A stretch of 64,000 nt of DNA from an uncultured Saprospiraceae bacterium (GTDB lineage Bacteria > Bacteroidota > Bacteroidia > Chitinophagales > Saprospiraceae). Under the pieces are notes generated by a model. That model worked only from the letters and a program-made list of their open reading frames with translations. It was not told where the DNA came from and ran no database searches. The position numbers and the translations under genes are program-made. This document shows positions 36,071 to 45,514 of this stretch, one piece after another. The stretch is taken from positions 1 through 64,000 of the forward strand of contig CALLPN010000001.1 in NCBI GenBank assembly GCA_938015435.1. Direction: 5' to 3'. The first letter of the stretch is position 1, and each line of letters opens with the position of its first letter.

Positions 36071-38523
36071 TTTATCAGCTTGATTCTCATTTTCCTAATT
36101 CGATCTTGAAGAGTTTCACTAGTAACTGTTTCTCTCATACGATCTACCATGATAGGAAACGAAAATGGTGTCGCCTTATTAGGTTTTGCAATGATAATAT
36201 TTTGATTTTGAATACGCTCTAATGTTGCTCTCAATCTATCTTCTTCTAGTTGAAAATACATGACTTCTTCATAAGCTTGCAGAATCAAAAGATTATTAGG
36301 TTCATAATCTGAAAACATATCAAAAAATAACTGCGATGATGATTGAAGATGCTTTGTTTTCTTCGCAGCTCCTGGAAACCCTTTGAATATCAATCCTGCG
36401 ATAGATGCAATATCTCTAAACTTCCTTCTGGCCATCTCTACTTCATTCGCACTTCTACTAATATCATCCATGAGATTACGAGTAGTAAATAAATCTTGAT
36501 TGATAATAGTATCCACATCGATCTCTTGGTCACTTAATAACTCAAATCCATAATCATTCATAGCTATCGAAAAACTAATCGACATCTGCTGAGAAATACG
36601 GTAAGCTATTAAAGTACTTAATCCTTCATTTACAAATCTACCTTCGTAAGGGTACATAATTAGGTGGTACCCTTCTCTATCTCTAAAGTACTCTACAAGA
36701 AATTCTTGCTCTGATGGAATACGGGATCTTGACTGTTGCAACTCGATTAATGGAGCTAGCATTTTGAGTTCGATGCTATTATAACTACCACTATATATCA
36801 AGCTAATTTGGTATCTCAGCTCTTCAGACAATTGAGAACTAAATTGCATTCGACCACCACCCCAAGAAGGGGTTCTTGTAGTTTTCTTTTTAGATATTTT
36901 AACACGCACCTCCATATTACGTACTCTTACGATCTCAAGTGCTCTTCCTGTAAACATAAAAGTATCACCAGTATTGAGTGACGATATAAATCGCTCTTCC
37001 ACCTGGCCTATTCGTCCGCCTTTCATAAACTTGACATCCATCATTGTGTCGCCTACAATCGTACCTATTGACATTCTATGTCTCGTAGCTATTGACTTAT
37101 TTTGGATATGGTATCGTCCATTTGCAACGCCTACCCTATTATACTCATCATATGCATGCAGCGCATCACCACCGCTATGGATAAATACTAATACCCACCG
37201 CCATTCATCATCTGATATTGATTGAAAAGCAAATGTCTTGCGTACTTCTTCTAATATCTGATCAGGCATAAATCCATCAGACAAACTAAGCGTCACAAGA
37301 TACTGCGCCAGTACATCAAATGATCTAATATATGGCTTACGGCTTTCAATATTCCCTCTCTCAATTGCACGGCGAAGTGCCGCACTTTCAAGCAATTCTA
37401 GAGAATGTGTAGGAACAAAATATATCAAACTTTCAGCGCCTGGCCTGTGTCCACTTCGACCTGCACGCTGTAGAAATCTTGCTACACCTTTAGGACTTCC
37501 TACTTGTATGACAGTTTCTACAGGACGGAAATCAACTCCCAGGTCAAGACTAGAGGTACAAACCACTAGTTGCAATCTACCTTCGTGCAATGCCTCTTCC
37601 ACCCAATCTCGTTGCCCTTTATCCATCGAACTATGATGCATAGCCATAATTCCTGCGAGATCAGGATAATACTCTAATATACTTTGATACCATCGCTCAC
37701 ATTGACTTCTGGTATTGGTAAATAAAAGAGTCGTCTTACTTCCCAAAATCACATCCACAACTTTATCCAATAAGTGAAGTCCTAAGTGACCTGCCCAAGG
37801 AAGTTCATCTACCTTATCTGGAAGCACGGTTTCTATTCGTATCTTTTTTTGAATTGAAGATTTGATAATTTTCCATTCCGATTTTTTATCATAACTACCA
37901 AAAAGAATACTCGCGGCCTCTTGCATATTACCTAAGGTAGCTGATATACCCCAAATTTTTAATGCTGGCCTGATAGCTTTAAGTCTTGATAATCCAAGTT
38001 CAACTTGAACACCTCTCTTAGATCCTACTAACTCGTGCCATTCGTCAGCTACTAATACTTTTAGATTCTTAAAAATGTCTTCGTGATTCCTCTGAGCAAT
38101 CATAAGATGCAAACTCTCAGGAGTTGTAATCAATATCTCAGGAGGGTTCTTTTTTTGTTTGACTCTATCACTACTTGAAGTATCTCCTGTCCTGATTCCA
38201 ATATCCCAATCAATCCCAAGATCTGTGGCAGCCCTTTGCGCAGAACTCTGTATCTCTTTGGCCAATGCCTTAATCGGTGTGATCCAAATCGCTTGTAACC
38301 CATTTTGTATTGGCAATTCCTCTTTACCTTCATGGGCAGATAGAAATTCTATTAATATCGGAATGATCAGCGAATACGTCTTTCCAGATCCTGTAGCGGC
38401 ATTTACAATTCCGCTCTTGCCTTGCCAGTACCTTTTCCAGGTATCTGTCTGAAACTTAAATGCTTCCCATCCTTGCTGAGAAAACCATTGATTAGCAATA
38501 TGAAGTTGTTGAGATCGAGTCAA
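36067..38523 (-). CDS. Ligase-associated DNA damage response DEXH-box helicase (Lhr family)
   Basis: 818 residues. Superfamily 2 motor: Walker A NAATGSGKT at 41-49, Ia IWITPIKALAKE, TTPESLHLM, DEWH box VADEWHELVG, SATLG, second RecA domain with LLFTNTRSQCERW, CTSSLDLGVDF and motif VI QRAGRSGHRPG. Then the winged-helix and beta-barrel parts of Lhr (the core of about 850 residues). Moves along single-stranded DNA 3' to 5' and unwinds DNA or RNA-DNA hybrids in the characterised relatives. It lies 60 bases after the ligase gene and overlaps pdeM by four bases. Confidence 0.94.
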   Translation of the reverse strand: MTRSQQLHIANQWFSQQGWEAFKFQTDTWKRYWQGKSGIVNAATGSGKTYSLIIPILIEFLSAHEGKEELPIQNGLQAIWITPIKALAKEIQSSAQRAATDLGIDWDIGIRTGDTSSSDRVKQKKNPPEILITTPESLHLMIAQRNHEDIFKNLKVLVADEWHELVGSKRGVQVELGLSRLKAIRPALKIWGISATLGNMQEAASILFGSYDKKSEWKIIKSSIQKKIRIETVLPDKVDELPWAGHLGLHLLDKVVDVILGSKTTLLFTNTRSQCERWYQSILEYYPDLAGIMAMHHSSMDKGQRDWVEEALHEGRLQLVVCTSSLDLGVDFRPVETVIQVGSPKGVARFLQRAGRSGHRPGAESLIYFVPTHSLELLESAALRRAIERGNIESRKPYIRSFDVLAQYLVTLSLSDGFMPDQILEEVRKTFAFQSISDDEWRWVLVFIHSGGDALHAYDEYNRVGVANGRYHIQNKSIATRHRMSIGTIVGDTMMDVKFMKGGRIGQVEERFISSLNTGDTFMFTGRALEIVRVRNMEVRVKISKKKTTRTPSWGGGRMQFSSQLSEELRYQISLIYSGSYNSIELKMLAPLIELQQSRSRIPSEQEFLVEYFRDREGYHLIMYPYEGRFVNEGLSTLIAYRISQQMSISFSIAMNDYGFELLSDQEIDVDTIINQDLFTTRNLMDDISRSANEVEMARRKFRDIASIAGLIFKGFPGAAKKTKHLQSSSQLFFDMFSDYEPNNLLILQAYEEVMYFQLEEDRLRATLERIQNQNIIIAKPNKATPFSFPIMVDRMRETVTSETLQDRIRKMRIKLIK

Positions 38524-38583
38524 GAAAAGTCAGTTATATACTACGTTGAAGTTAAAAATAAAAATGGGTATTAATGATTTCTA

Positions 38584-40176
38584 CTAGCCATATAACTTTA
38601 GCATACCCTTGAGGTCCTCTAGAGTATTAGCTTCTTCTACTGGCTTATCTGTTCGCCATCTAAGCATCCTAGGGAAGCGAAGAGATATTCCTGACTTATG
38701 TCTCTTAGATTCGTTGATCCCTTCAAATGCTAGTTCGAATACCAATTCAGGATTGACACTTCTTACAGGCCCAAATTTCTCTTTAGTATTCTTTCTAACC
38801 CAAGCTGTGATCTTAGTAAACTCCTTATCCGTGAGTCCAGAGTAAGCCTTGGCAAAAGGTACAAGATTATCACCATCCCAAACTGCAAAGGTGTAATCTG
38901 TAAACAGATTGGCTCTACGTCCATGACCTGATTGAGCATACAACAAAACAGCATCTATTGTCAAAGGCTCTATTTTCCATTTCCACCAATCTCCTTTTTT
39001 ACGACCGATTCTATATTCAGAATCTAAGCGCTTAATCATCAGACCTTCACTCATTAAGGACCTCGACTTAGATCTTTCGACTGCTGCTTCATTCCAATCC
39101 TTTACTACCACCCGCTCTGAGAGCAAACAGATTCCATTGGTTGGATACTCTTGTAATAATTGCTTAAGCAAGCGTCTTCTTTCTTCTAATGGCTTTGACC
39201 TTATATCTTCTCCTGCATACTCTAACAGATCATAACACATCAATATTATAGGTGCAGATTGCAATATCTTTTTAGTAATATTTTTTCTACCGATACGAGT
39301 TTGCAGTACATTAAAACTCAGAGGCATACCATTCTCAAAAGGAAGAATTTCACCATCCAATACAGTACCATTGGGAAGTAGATTTGCCAATGGTGCATAC
39401 TCAGGAAATTTATCAGTAACCAACTCCTCACCTCTCGACCAAACAAACAATTGATCTTCCCTGATGATCACTTGACCACGGATACCATCCCATTTTCTCT
39501 CTAATTGCCACTGTGAAACATCACCTAGTTCGGTAGGATCTTCTCCTACCCCATGAGCCAGATAAAATGGATATGGTCTAGAGACATCATCTAATGGATT
39601 TTCACTCCGGATAAGCTCATCATACGAAATTGTATCTGGGGTCCAGTTACCCATCAGTCGATGAGCCAAAGCATTCTCTTCCTGACTTTCATATTTAGCT
39701 ACCGCTCTCATAATCAGTTTCTGAGAGACACCTATCCTGAATCCTCCAGTAATCAATTTATTGAATACAAATCTTTCATTATGATCTAATCCCGCCCAAG
39801 CATCTAAGATCACATCTTTCTTATATTCTTCTTCCTTATTGTTTAATGATTTGATAACTTCTATCCACCCTGTCAATGTCTTTGAATGAGCTAAGTTAGG
39901 TGCAGGCAAAACTAATGCGATTGTCTCAGCCAAGTCTCCTACTACGTGGTAACTTTCTTCGAATAACCAAAGAGGTACTCCTGCCACCTCCGAAGCCCAT
40001 TCCCTTAACAAACTAGTTTTTACCGTTCTTTTAGGTCGACGATGACTCAAGATTGCAATCGTCCAAAGTTTATCTTCATCACTAGCATCATTAAGATAAC
40101 TAACCAAGTATTCTACTTTTTTGAGCGTCTTGGTAGTTTGATCTAATTCATTAAATAACTGTGCAAATCTCTTCAT
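38584..40176 (-). CDS. ATP-dependent DNA ligase (repair-operon type)
   Basis: 530 residues. N-terminal ligase DNA-binding domain (1-200, MKRFAQLFNELDQTTKTLKK ... DVSRPYPFYLAHG), then the nucleotidyltransferase core with the AMP-binding lysine Lys228 in ERKWDGIRGQ, DGEILPFENG, LLEYAGEDIR, GLMIKRLD, and the C-terminal OB domain (DAVLLYAQSGHG ... FEGINESKRHKSGISLRFPR). Seals nicks with ATP; the chromosome probably uses the NAD-dependent ligase for replication, so this one is a repair enzyme. Starts four bases before the exonuclease gene ends, hence coupled translation. Confidence 0.95.
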   Translation of the reverse strand: MKRFAQLFNELDQTTKTLKKVEYLVSYLNDASDEDKLWTIAILSHRRPKRTVKTSLLREWASEVAGVPLWLFEESYHVVGDLAETIALVLPAPNLAHSKTLTGWIEVIKSLNNKEEEYKKDVILDAWAGLDHNERFVFNKLITGGFRIGVSQKLIMRAVAKYESQEENALAHRLMGNWTPDTISYDELIRSENPLDDVSRPYPFYLAHGVGEDPTELGDVSQWQLERKWDGIRGQVIIREDQLFVWSRGEELVTDKFPEYAPLANLLPNGTVLDGEILPFENGMPLSFNVLQTRIGRKNITKKILQSAPIILMCYDLLEYAGEDIRSKPLEERRRLLKQLLQEYPTNGICLLSERVVVKDWNEAAVERSKSRSLMSEGLMIKRLDSEYRIGRKKGDWWKWKIEPLTIDAVLLYAQSGHGRRANLFTDYTFAVWDGDNLVPFAKAYSGLTDKEFTKITAWVRKNTKEKFGPVRSVNPELVFELAFEGINESKRHKSGISLRFPRMLRWRTDKPVEEANTLEDLKGMLKLYG

Positions 40177-41231
40177 ACTTCAGGTTTTGAAGAATTAGAA
40201 TTTTCGATCGTCACACTTGATTCGCCATCGATACTTTCACCAGTAAATTCCGTTTGAGCCGCTTGAGCATCTAGACCTTGTTCCAATAAGTATTGAGTAT
40301 ATATTTTGGTATATCCATGAGTTACGATAACTCTTTCAGCTTCAGTTTCTTTGATCACCGTATTTAGATCTTTCCAGTCCACATGATCGGACAGGACAAA
40401 TCCTCTTTCAGCGGCACGTCTTCTTCTTGCTCCTCTTAATGCCATCCACCCAGAAGCGATTCCAATAGAAATAGGTTTAAACTTTTTCATCCAAGCACTA
40501 TTCAATGCACCTGGAGGAGCAAGTACCAAATTAGATATATAATCTTTGGGTGGAATATCTTTCGTGACTCTAATAGTATCTGGAAGACTTACACCTTGAT
40601 TACGGATTACTTCATTGATATTCTCTACAGCTCCATGAGTATATATATTACCTATGGAGGAATCAAGGCTATTTAGTATTCTTTGAGCTTTACCAAGAGA
40701 ATATCCTGTGATGAAACTTACTTTGCCTTCAGCTGCATTAGCACGCCACCATTGATTGATGTCATTAAATATATCTTGTTGAGGCCTCCAATCATATATG
40801 GGCAAACCAAAGGTTGATTCCGTGATAAAGGTATTACACTTTATAGGCTCAAATGCTTCAGATATACCGTCATCTTCTAACTTGTAGTCTCCAGAGGCTA
40901 CCCATACTTCACCTTTGTAGGCTACTCTAATCTGAGCTGAGCCGATAATATGTCCAGCTGGATGAAATGAAAATTCTACGCCATTAATACTAAGACTCTT
41001 TCCATAATCAATGGTTTGCATATTGATATCACCTAATCTATATTTAATTACCGGTGCTGCACTCGCAGTAGCTAGGTATGACTTATGGCCCCATCTGGAG
41101 TGATCTGCATGCCCATGAGTAATCAAAGCTTTGTCCACAGGCCTCCAAGGATCTATATAAATACCAGCTTGTGCGCAATATATTCCTTTCGCTGTAAATT
41201 TTAAAAGATCACTTGATTTCGTCCTTGACAT
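40173..41231 (-). CDS. Ligase-associated DNA damage response exonuclease (MBL/beta-CASP)
   Basis: 352 residues from the ATG at 41231 (MSRTKSSDLLKFTAKGIYCA), which matches the family N-terminus better than the longer frame from 41297. MBL metal motif ITHGHADHSRWG; FHPAGHIIGSAQIRV and WVASGDYKLEDDGISEAFEP for later ligands; ESTFGLP and the C-terminal LSDHVDWKDLNTVI and VIVTHGY are typical of the group. Predicted nuclease that trims DNA ends. First gene of a four-gene operon. Confidence 0.93.
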   Translation of the reverse strand: MSRTKSSDLLKFTAKGIYCAQAGIYIDPWRPVDKALITHGHADHSRWGHKSYLATASAAPVIKYRLGDINMQTIDYGKSLSINGVEFSFHPAGHIIGSAQIRVAYKGEVWVASGDYKLEDDGISEAFEPIKCNTFITESTFGLPIYDWRPQQDIFNDINQWWRANAAEGKVSFITGYSLGKAQRILNSLDSSIGNIYTHGAVENINEVIRNQGVSLPDTIRVTKDIPPKDYISNLVLAPPGALNSAWMKKFKPISIGIASGWMALRGARRRRAAERGFVLSDHVDWKDLNTVIKETEAERVIVTHGYTKIYTQYLLEQGLDAQAAQTEFTGESIDGESSVTIENSNSSKPEV

Positions 41232-41353
41232 GTAAGAATAACAATATGTCTTCAGCCTTGTTCTCATAATAAGGCTAAAAGAATAAGTGATAATCATTTT
41301 TTCACTTGCATAATAATCACTTACGATATTTGAGAACTAATACAGATTAGCAC

Positions 41354-41381
41354 AAAAAAAGCCTGCTGTAATACAGCAGGC
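41354..41381 (-). terminator. Rho-independent terminator of the 155-residue protein gene
   Basis: Perfect ten-base arms GCCTGCTGTA and TACAGCAGGC with a one-base centre (functional loop a few bases), followed on the minus strand by seven T. Confidence 0.9.
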
Positions 41382-41409
41382 CAAATGTAAACTATTTGTA
41401 TTCCTATTA

Positions 41410-41877
41410 TTAGAATAAACTCTTAGCTTTATTAAGTAGATCTCCAGCATTTCCGCCAAGTAAATCTTGAGCTTTATTCAATAAGCCACCAGGAATCATT
41501 CCTGCTAAACTTTCTAAATCAAACTCCTTATCAGCTTCTTCTTTGGATTCAAATTTTTCTTTTAAACCCGCAACTAGGTCTGGTGCTGTTCTTTGAGCTT
41601 CTACCTGAGCTTCTTCGCTTGACATCCCTTTACTTTCCAAGATACCAGCTAATTTGTCCTTCGCCTCACCAAATAAGCTATTGTTTTCCAGATTTCCACC
41701 TTTAAACATTTCCATTACGTCAGAGATATTTCCTCCTGCGATCTTACTCTTTATAGATTCCATCATTGCACCCGCACCTTCTTCTGCTGCTGCATTTGTT
41801 TCCGCTCCTCCTAATTTGTTAGAGGCCATTTTTTCAACTAATTTCTGTATTGCAATACGCTTAAGACTTTCGAACAT
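41410..41877 (-). CDS. Helical Gly/Ala-rich small protein, function unknown
   Basis: 155 residues, no signal peptide. Composition is Ala, Gly, Glu, Lys and Leu-rich, with amphipathic helices (MFESLKRIAIQKLVEKMASN; FGEAKDKLAGILESKGM) and a repeat of the kind LLNKAQDLLGGNAGDLLNKAKSLF at the C-terminus. It recalls DUF937/YidB-like proteins but I cannot confirm that. Single gene with its own terminator directly downstream. Confidence 0.7.
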   Translation of the reverse strand: MFESLKRIAIQKLVEKMASNKLGGAETNAAAEEGAGAMMESIKSKIAGGNISDVMEMFKGGNLENNSLFGEAKDKLAGILESKGMSSEEAQVEAQRTAPDLVAGLKEKFESKEEADKEFDLESLAGMIPGGLLNKAQDLLGGNAGDLLNKAKSLF

Positions 41878-42288
41878 GTGTTTTATATTATTTAAGTTAC
41901 TAATACTCTTCTGACGTAAAACTTAGAGGCAAGTCACAATCAATTCCTATTAATTATGAAACATTTTAGAAATCAATGAGCTTACTATAAAGTTCCCAGA
42001 ACTTAAATAAAACTAATTGTAAATTCTTTCCAATTATATAATATCTATTACTTTCACCATAATTGATTATAACAATGAATCCCACCTTCAATTAATATCA
42101 ATTACATTACAGCCGATCACAAACCTATTATCAGAGACCTTTTTTAACGATAAAAATAACTTCTAAACCTGCAAAAAGAGTAGTAATTTATAGGTATCGA
42201 TTACCATCAACTATCTTATTGAGTTCTCAAAAACAAGGTGATTATCATTAAATAAATGAAATCCGATAGACTAGCACCTATCAATAAG
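41878..42288. other. Intergenic stretch without visible genes
   Basis: AT-rich sequence between two minus-strand genes. I see no ORF with protein-like content, no exact TAnnTTTG box and no terminator on either strand. Confidence 0.5.
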
Positions 42289-43002
42289 TTAATTAACTTT
42301 TGGCAATACAACCATTCCGCTATCAATCATCTCATACAACTTATCTTCCCAATCTATACCAGCTACACTTGGATAGCTATTATTGACTCTAAAATCTCTG
42401 GGACTAATTATTACTTTCACCTCTTCGACACTTGCCTTTTCTACCATTATAAATAATTCTTCAATAGCTTCATCACCGATAGGAATACATCCAACAGTAA
42501 CACTCTTACCATGTATAAAGATATTGTCACCCATATCAGCCACATCAGTGAATGTTGATTTCGACTTATCAAAATCATTTGGATAACTTATTTTCATAGA
42601 TAGGTAGTAAGAACTATTCGGATTTAGATATTCAATACCGTATATACCTTCAGGAATTTGATAGTCTCCCCGTTGAAGCTTTGGACCAGTGGTACCACTC
42701 ATTGCGGTAAAAGGATATTCCTTTATATATTTTATTCCATCTTCAGTATCTCCATAGACTTGTAAAACTCTCTCTTCTTTGAGACCCAGCAGTATCAACT
42801 TGTCCGGAAACTTATTAATGCCAATTGCATCTAAATTAGATTGCAATCTATCGTAAACTGAATCGATTAGAGTCTCTGTAATCGTTTCAACGGATTGCTT
42901 TCCTTTAACCCTATTAATGATTGGCATATAAATGCTTCTTCCGTATATGATGAAGATTGACATAGCCAATAAGACCCCTATAATGACGCTTTTGTTTTTC
43001 AT
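42289..43002 (-). CDS. L,D-transpeptidase (YafK-like), membrane-anchored
   Basis: 237 residues from the ATG at 43002; the frame runs to 43050 but a GGAGG at 43006-43010 fixes the start. An N-terminal hydrophobic segment (SVIIGVLLAMSIFIIYG) is a signal anchor. The catalytic region is FIHGKSVTVGCIPIGDEAIEELF: His, the distant Gly-Cys-Ile-Pro and the Cys nucleophile, as in the YafK subgroup of YkuD enzymes. KLQRGDYQIPEGIYGIEYLN is the preceding substrate-loop motif. Relatives cross-link peptidoglycan or cut protein-peptidoglycan links (DpaA/YafK). It lies 13 bases after the unknown secreted protein gene and should be expressed with it. Confidence 0.86.
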   Translation of the reverse strand: MKNKSVIIGVLLAMSIFIIYGRSIYMPIINRVKGKQSVETITETLIDSVYDRLQSNLDAIGINKFPDKLILLGLKEERVLQVYGDTEDGIKYIKEYPFTAMSGTTGPKLQRGDYQIPEGIYGIEYLNPNSSYYLSMKISYPNDFDKSKSTFTDVADMGDNIFIHGKSVTVGCIPIGDEAIEELFIMVEKASVEEVKVIISPRDFRVNNSYPSVAGIDWEDKLYEMIDSGMVVLPKVN

Positions 43003-43005
43003 AAA

Positions 43006-43010
43006 CCTCC
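43006..43010 (-). promoter_or_regulatory. Ribosome binding site of the L,D-transpeptidase
   Basis: GGAGG on the minus strand, three bases before ATG 43002; this decides the start against the longer frame. Confidence 0.7.
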
Positions 43011-43015
43011 AATTA

Positions 43016-43933
43016 TTACCAACCAGTTTTAAAAAGATTCGTCGCACCATTAATACCGCATTTTTGATATTTATGATATGCCTTTCCTGCTTCGGATCTA
43101 ATGATACTCTCTGAGTCCAAACTAGCCCAAGAATTAATCACTGCTTCTAATACGTAAGCCTCTGGCGCCATCAGACTGGTTGTCATTAATACTGGATAAG
43201 TTTGAGCTGATTGCAAATGGCCTTTAAAATACTCATGTGAAACACAACCGATTACAGATGCTTCTCTTAATTTACCATCTTTACTTTTCATTTCATCCAT
43301 ATCGTAATCCATAAGTCCGTTATGTCCATTGAAAACTAGCAAATCTGCATCACTACCTATTCTTAGATGATTCGTTCCGACTGTTATCGTTTCAGATCTA
43401 TTGCCAGCTAATGAATTAGTATACTCACCCAAACATTCCTTCATCTTATCGCCTCTATAAGCATCAGCGACTAGATAGACTTTCGCATTATTATCAAATT
43501 CTTTATAGAACACTACCCTCTCAAGTATAACGTTATTAACGTCCTTAATAGACTGTAACATTTTCCAATTTGTATGTTTTCGAAAATGATTTTTCAATCC
43601 ATACTTTGCTCCCCAATACAAATTATTATTAAGGTCTAAACCATTACCTATCAATCTACCTACACGAACGATTCCTTGATTATCATTATCGCAAAGAGGT
43701 ATTCTCACATGTACAATCAATGGAATTCCGTCAGATACTTTAGCTTCCATTTCGGCCAATGAAACAGCTCTGCTAAATGTATCCAGGTATATATGTTCAT
43801 CCACAACATTAGTTCCTTCAACCTTAATTACCGAAAGATCTTGACTGTTATTATCTTTATTGACATTGGAGTAACAAGTAGACAACAGTAAGATAAAAAA
43901 TAGAAATTGAATAGCTCGCAAGATTAAAATCAT
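43016..43933 (-). CDS. Secreted protein of unknown family next to the L,D-transpeptidase
   Basis: 305 residues. The N-terminus is a signal sequence (LRAIQFLFFILLLSTCYS); a Cys at 20 could be lipidated, though the residue before it (Thr) is unusual. The mature part has wording I associate with an uncharacterised family also seen in proteobacteria: VHVRIPLCDNDNQGI, LDLNNNLYWGAKYGLKNHF, VYLVADAYRGDKM, LLVFNGHNGLMDYDM and a conserved Cys-rich stretch (SVIGCVSHEYFKGHL). No catalytic role can be named. It is 31 bases downstream of the DUF2199 gene and 13 bases upstream of the L,D-transpeptidase, so a function in peptidoglycan or envelope is a positional inference. Confidence 0.7.
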   Translation of the reverse strand: MILILRAIQFLFFILLLSTCYSNVNKDNNSQDLSVIKVEGTNVVDEHIYLDTFSRAVSLAEMEAKVSDGIPLIVHVRIPLCDNDNQGIVRVGRLIGNGLDLNNNLYWGAKYGLKNHFRKHTNWKMLQSIKDVNNVILERVVFYKEFDNNAKVYLVADAYRGDKMKECLGEYTNSLAGNRSETITVGTNHLRIGSDADLLVFNGHNGLMDYDMDEMKSKDGKLREASVIGCVSHEYFKGHLQSAQTYPVLMTTSLMAPEAYVLEAVINSWASLDSESIIRSEAGKAYHKYQKCGINGATNLFKTGW

Positions 43934-43964
43934 TAGACAATAGTTGATCCGTACTTATAACGCA

Positions 43965-44456
43965 TTAATCCATGTGATAATACTTCTCCAACATTATTAT
44001 TAATTTGTCGAATGAAATACCTCTTATAAAATCTTGTCTCAGCTCCGTACTACGATCGATTGAGCATATAGATATTTCCTCAAAATTTATTGAGCCAATA
44101 TGGACATCCAATTCTTCTGTATTATCGTAAAATGGTATTGGATGAATCAGCTTACCTTTAATTTTAATACTTTCTTTATCCTTTGAACTGCCAATTGCCT
44201 TTTTTACATCAGCTTTATCCATTCTCACCCAAACCAAATAATCTAAGTCATCATCTCTATCAACAATTGGTATTTTCATCTCACATTCCATCAATATGTA
44301 CTCACGATTAATTAGCATCGTATTCCTTCCTAAGTGTTCCAAAGTTTGATCCACTTTACCACTCGTAATTTGTGATATGATATCAGGCTGAGGAAATTCG
44401 ATGAGTGTACTCAATTGATGAACACCTCCACATGTTTTACATTCAAATTCATTCAT
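43965..44456 (-). CDS. DUF2199-like protein
   Basis: 163 residues, cytoplasmic. The N-terminal FECKTCGGVH is the Cys pair typical of DUF2199, followed by INREYILMECEMKIPIVDRD and the matching DYLVWVRMDKAD (family: 'W.V...L.E'). C-terminal part is beta/alpha with no known activity. A second Cys pair to complete a zinc site is not evident. First gene of the group ending with the L,D-transpeptidase. Confidence 0.75.
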   Translation of the reverse strand: MNEFECKTCGGVHQLSTLIEFPQPDIISQITSGKVDQTLEHLGRNTMLINREYILMECEMKIPIVDRDDDLDYLVWVRMDKADVKKAIGSSKDKESIKIKGKLIHPIPFYDNTEELDVHIGSINFEEISICSIDRSTELRQDFIRGISFDKLIIMLEKYYHMD

Positions 44457-44558
44457 TATTGCATAATTTTATCTCTATACAATTTAAAATTTTCAATGTT
44501 GAACTAATAATTATTTCGACCAACTTGCTAATTCCACATTTATTCATACCTTATCCTA

Positions 44559-45392
44559 ATGATTAGAAGTTTCATAACTATCTCTTTGGTCTGGTTCTTA
44601 ATGATTCACTCCACCCTATCCCAGCTACCTAGTTCTTGCGAAAATCCATTACAAGTATGTGAACTCGATACTATTCATCTTACGAGCCACTTAGTGACCA
44701 CTGAGATCAATGATATTGTTAACGAAGTCTGTGGCATCGAAGACATGGCAATCTCTTCAATGTATAAAGGAGCCAATTGGCTTAGATACAAATTTGTAAG
44801 TGCTGGAGATTTTAGGTTTACACTATACCCTAACTCTATGCATACAGATCTAGATTTCTATGTGTTTAGCAGTAAAGGGGATTGTAACTCCCTTACCAAT
44901 ATCAGATGCATGCTTTCTGGATCAAGTGACAATCCTAGATGCATGGGTACTACTGGATTAAGCGATGTATCAATGGACACTTATGAATATGCTGGGTGTG
45001 ATTACTTTGATGATAACTATGTCGCCTCAATCAATGTAAGTCCAGGTGACATACTCTATTTGGCGATATACAACTTTAGTGAAAACGATACAGATTACCG
45101 GATAGTCCATGATGGTTCTGCTCGGTTGACTTGCGATACTAATTCACCTCGTGCCAGTGCAAAGATATATCCTAATCCTTCTGCTGGAAAACTTAAGATT
45201 ACTGGATATAACTTACAATCATCTTCAGTGGGGATAGAGATATATGGTAATAACGGTCAAGTACATCTTAGACGATCTGTCAATCTAGATGAGATCATTG
45301 ACATCAGCGAATTGCCGAGTGGCGTGTTTATTCTTAAAATTCACCAAGACGGACAACTCATTAAAAGTCAACGAATTATAAACGTGAAATAG
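44559..45392 (+). CDS. T9SS-secreted protein (type A sorting domain)
   Basis: 277 residues. Signal peptide ITISLVWFLMIHSTLSQ. The main domain (Cys-rich, LDFYVFSSKGDCNSL; ISVSPGDILYLAIYNFSEN-type wording) resembles pre-peptidase C-terminal-like beta domains that act as secreted accessory modules. The final ~75 residues form the sorting signal: IYPNPSAGKLKI, IEIYGNNGQ, ELPSGVFILKI and a basic end. Function of the cargo unknown. Transcribed alone. Confidence 0.85.
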   Translation: MIRSFITISLVWFLMIHSTLSQLPSSCENPLQVCELDTIHLTSHLVTTEINDIVNEVCGIEDMAISSMYKGANWLRYKFVSAGDFRFTLYPNSMHTDLDFYVFSSKGDCNSLTNIRCMLSGSSDNPRCMGTTGLSDVSMDTYEYAGCDYFDDNYVASINVSPGDILYLAIYNFSENDTDYRIVHDGSARLTCDTNSPRASAKIYPNPSAGKLKITGYNLQSSSVGIEIYGNNGQVHLRRSVNLDEIIDISELPSGVFILKIHQDGQLIKSQRIINVK

Positions 45393-45514
45393 ATTCTTCA
45401 ATACCACACGTGAAAAAAATATTATCTTTTTCATTTAGCTAGGCAACCCTTTTTTGATCACTTGCATATAAGAGAGTATTAAAACCATTATTTAACCTTT
45501 AATACTTAATTACT

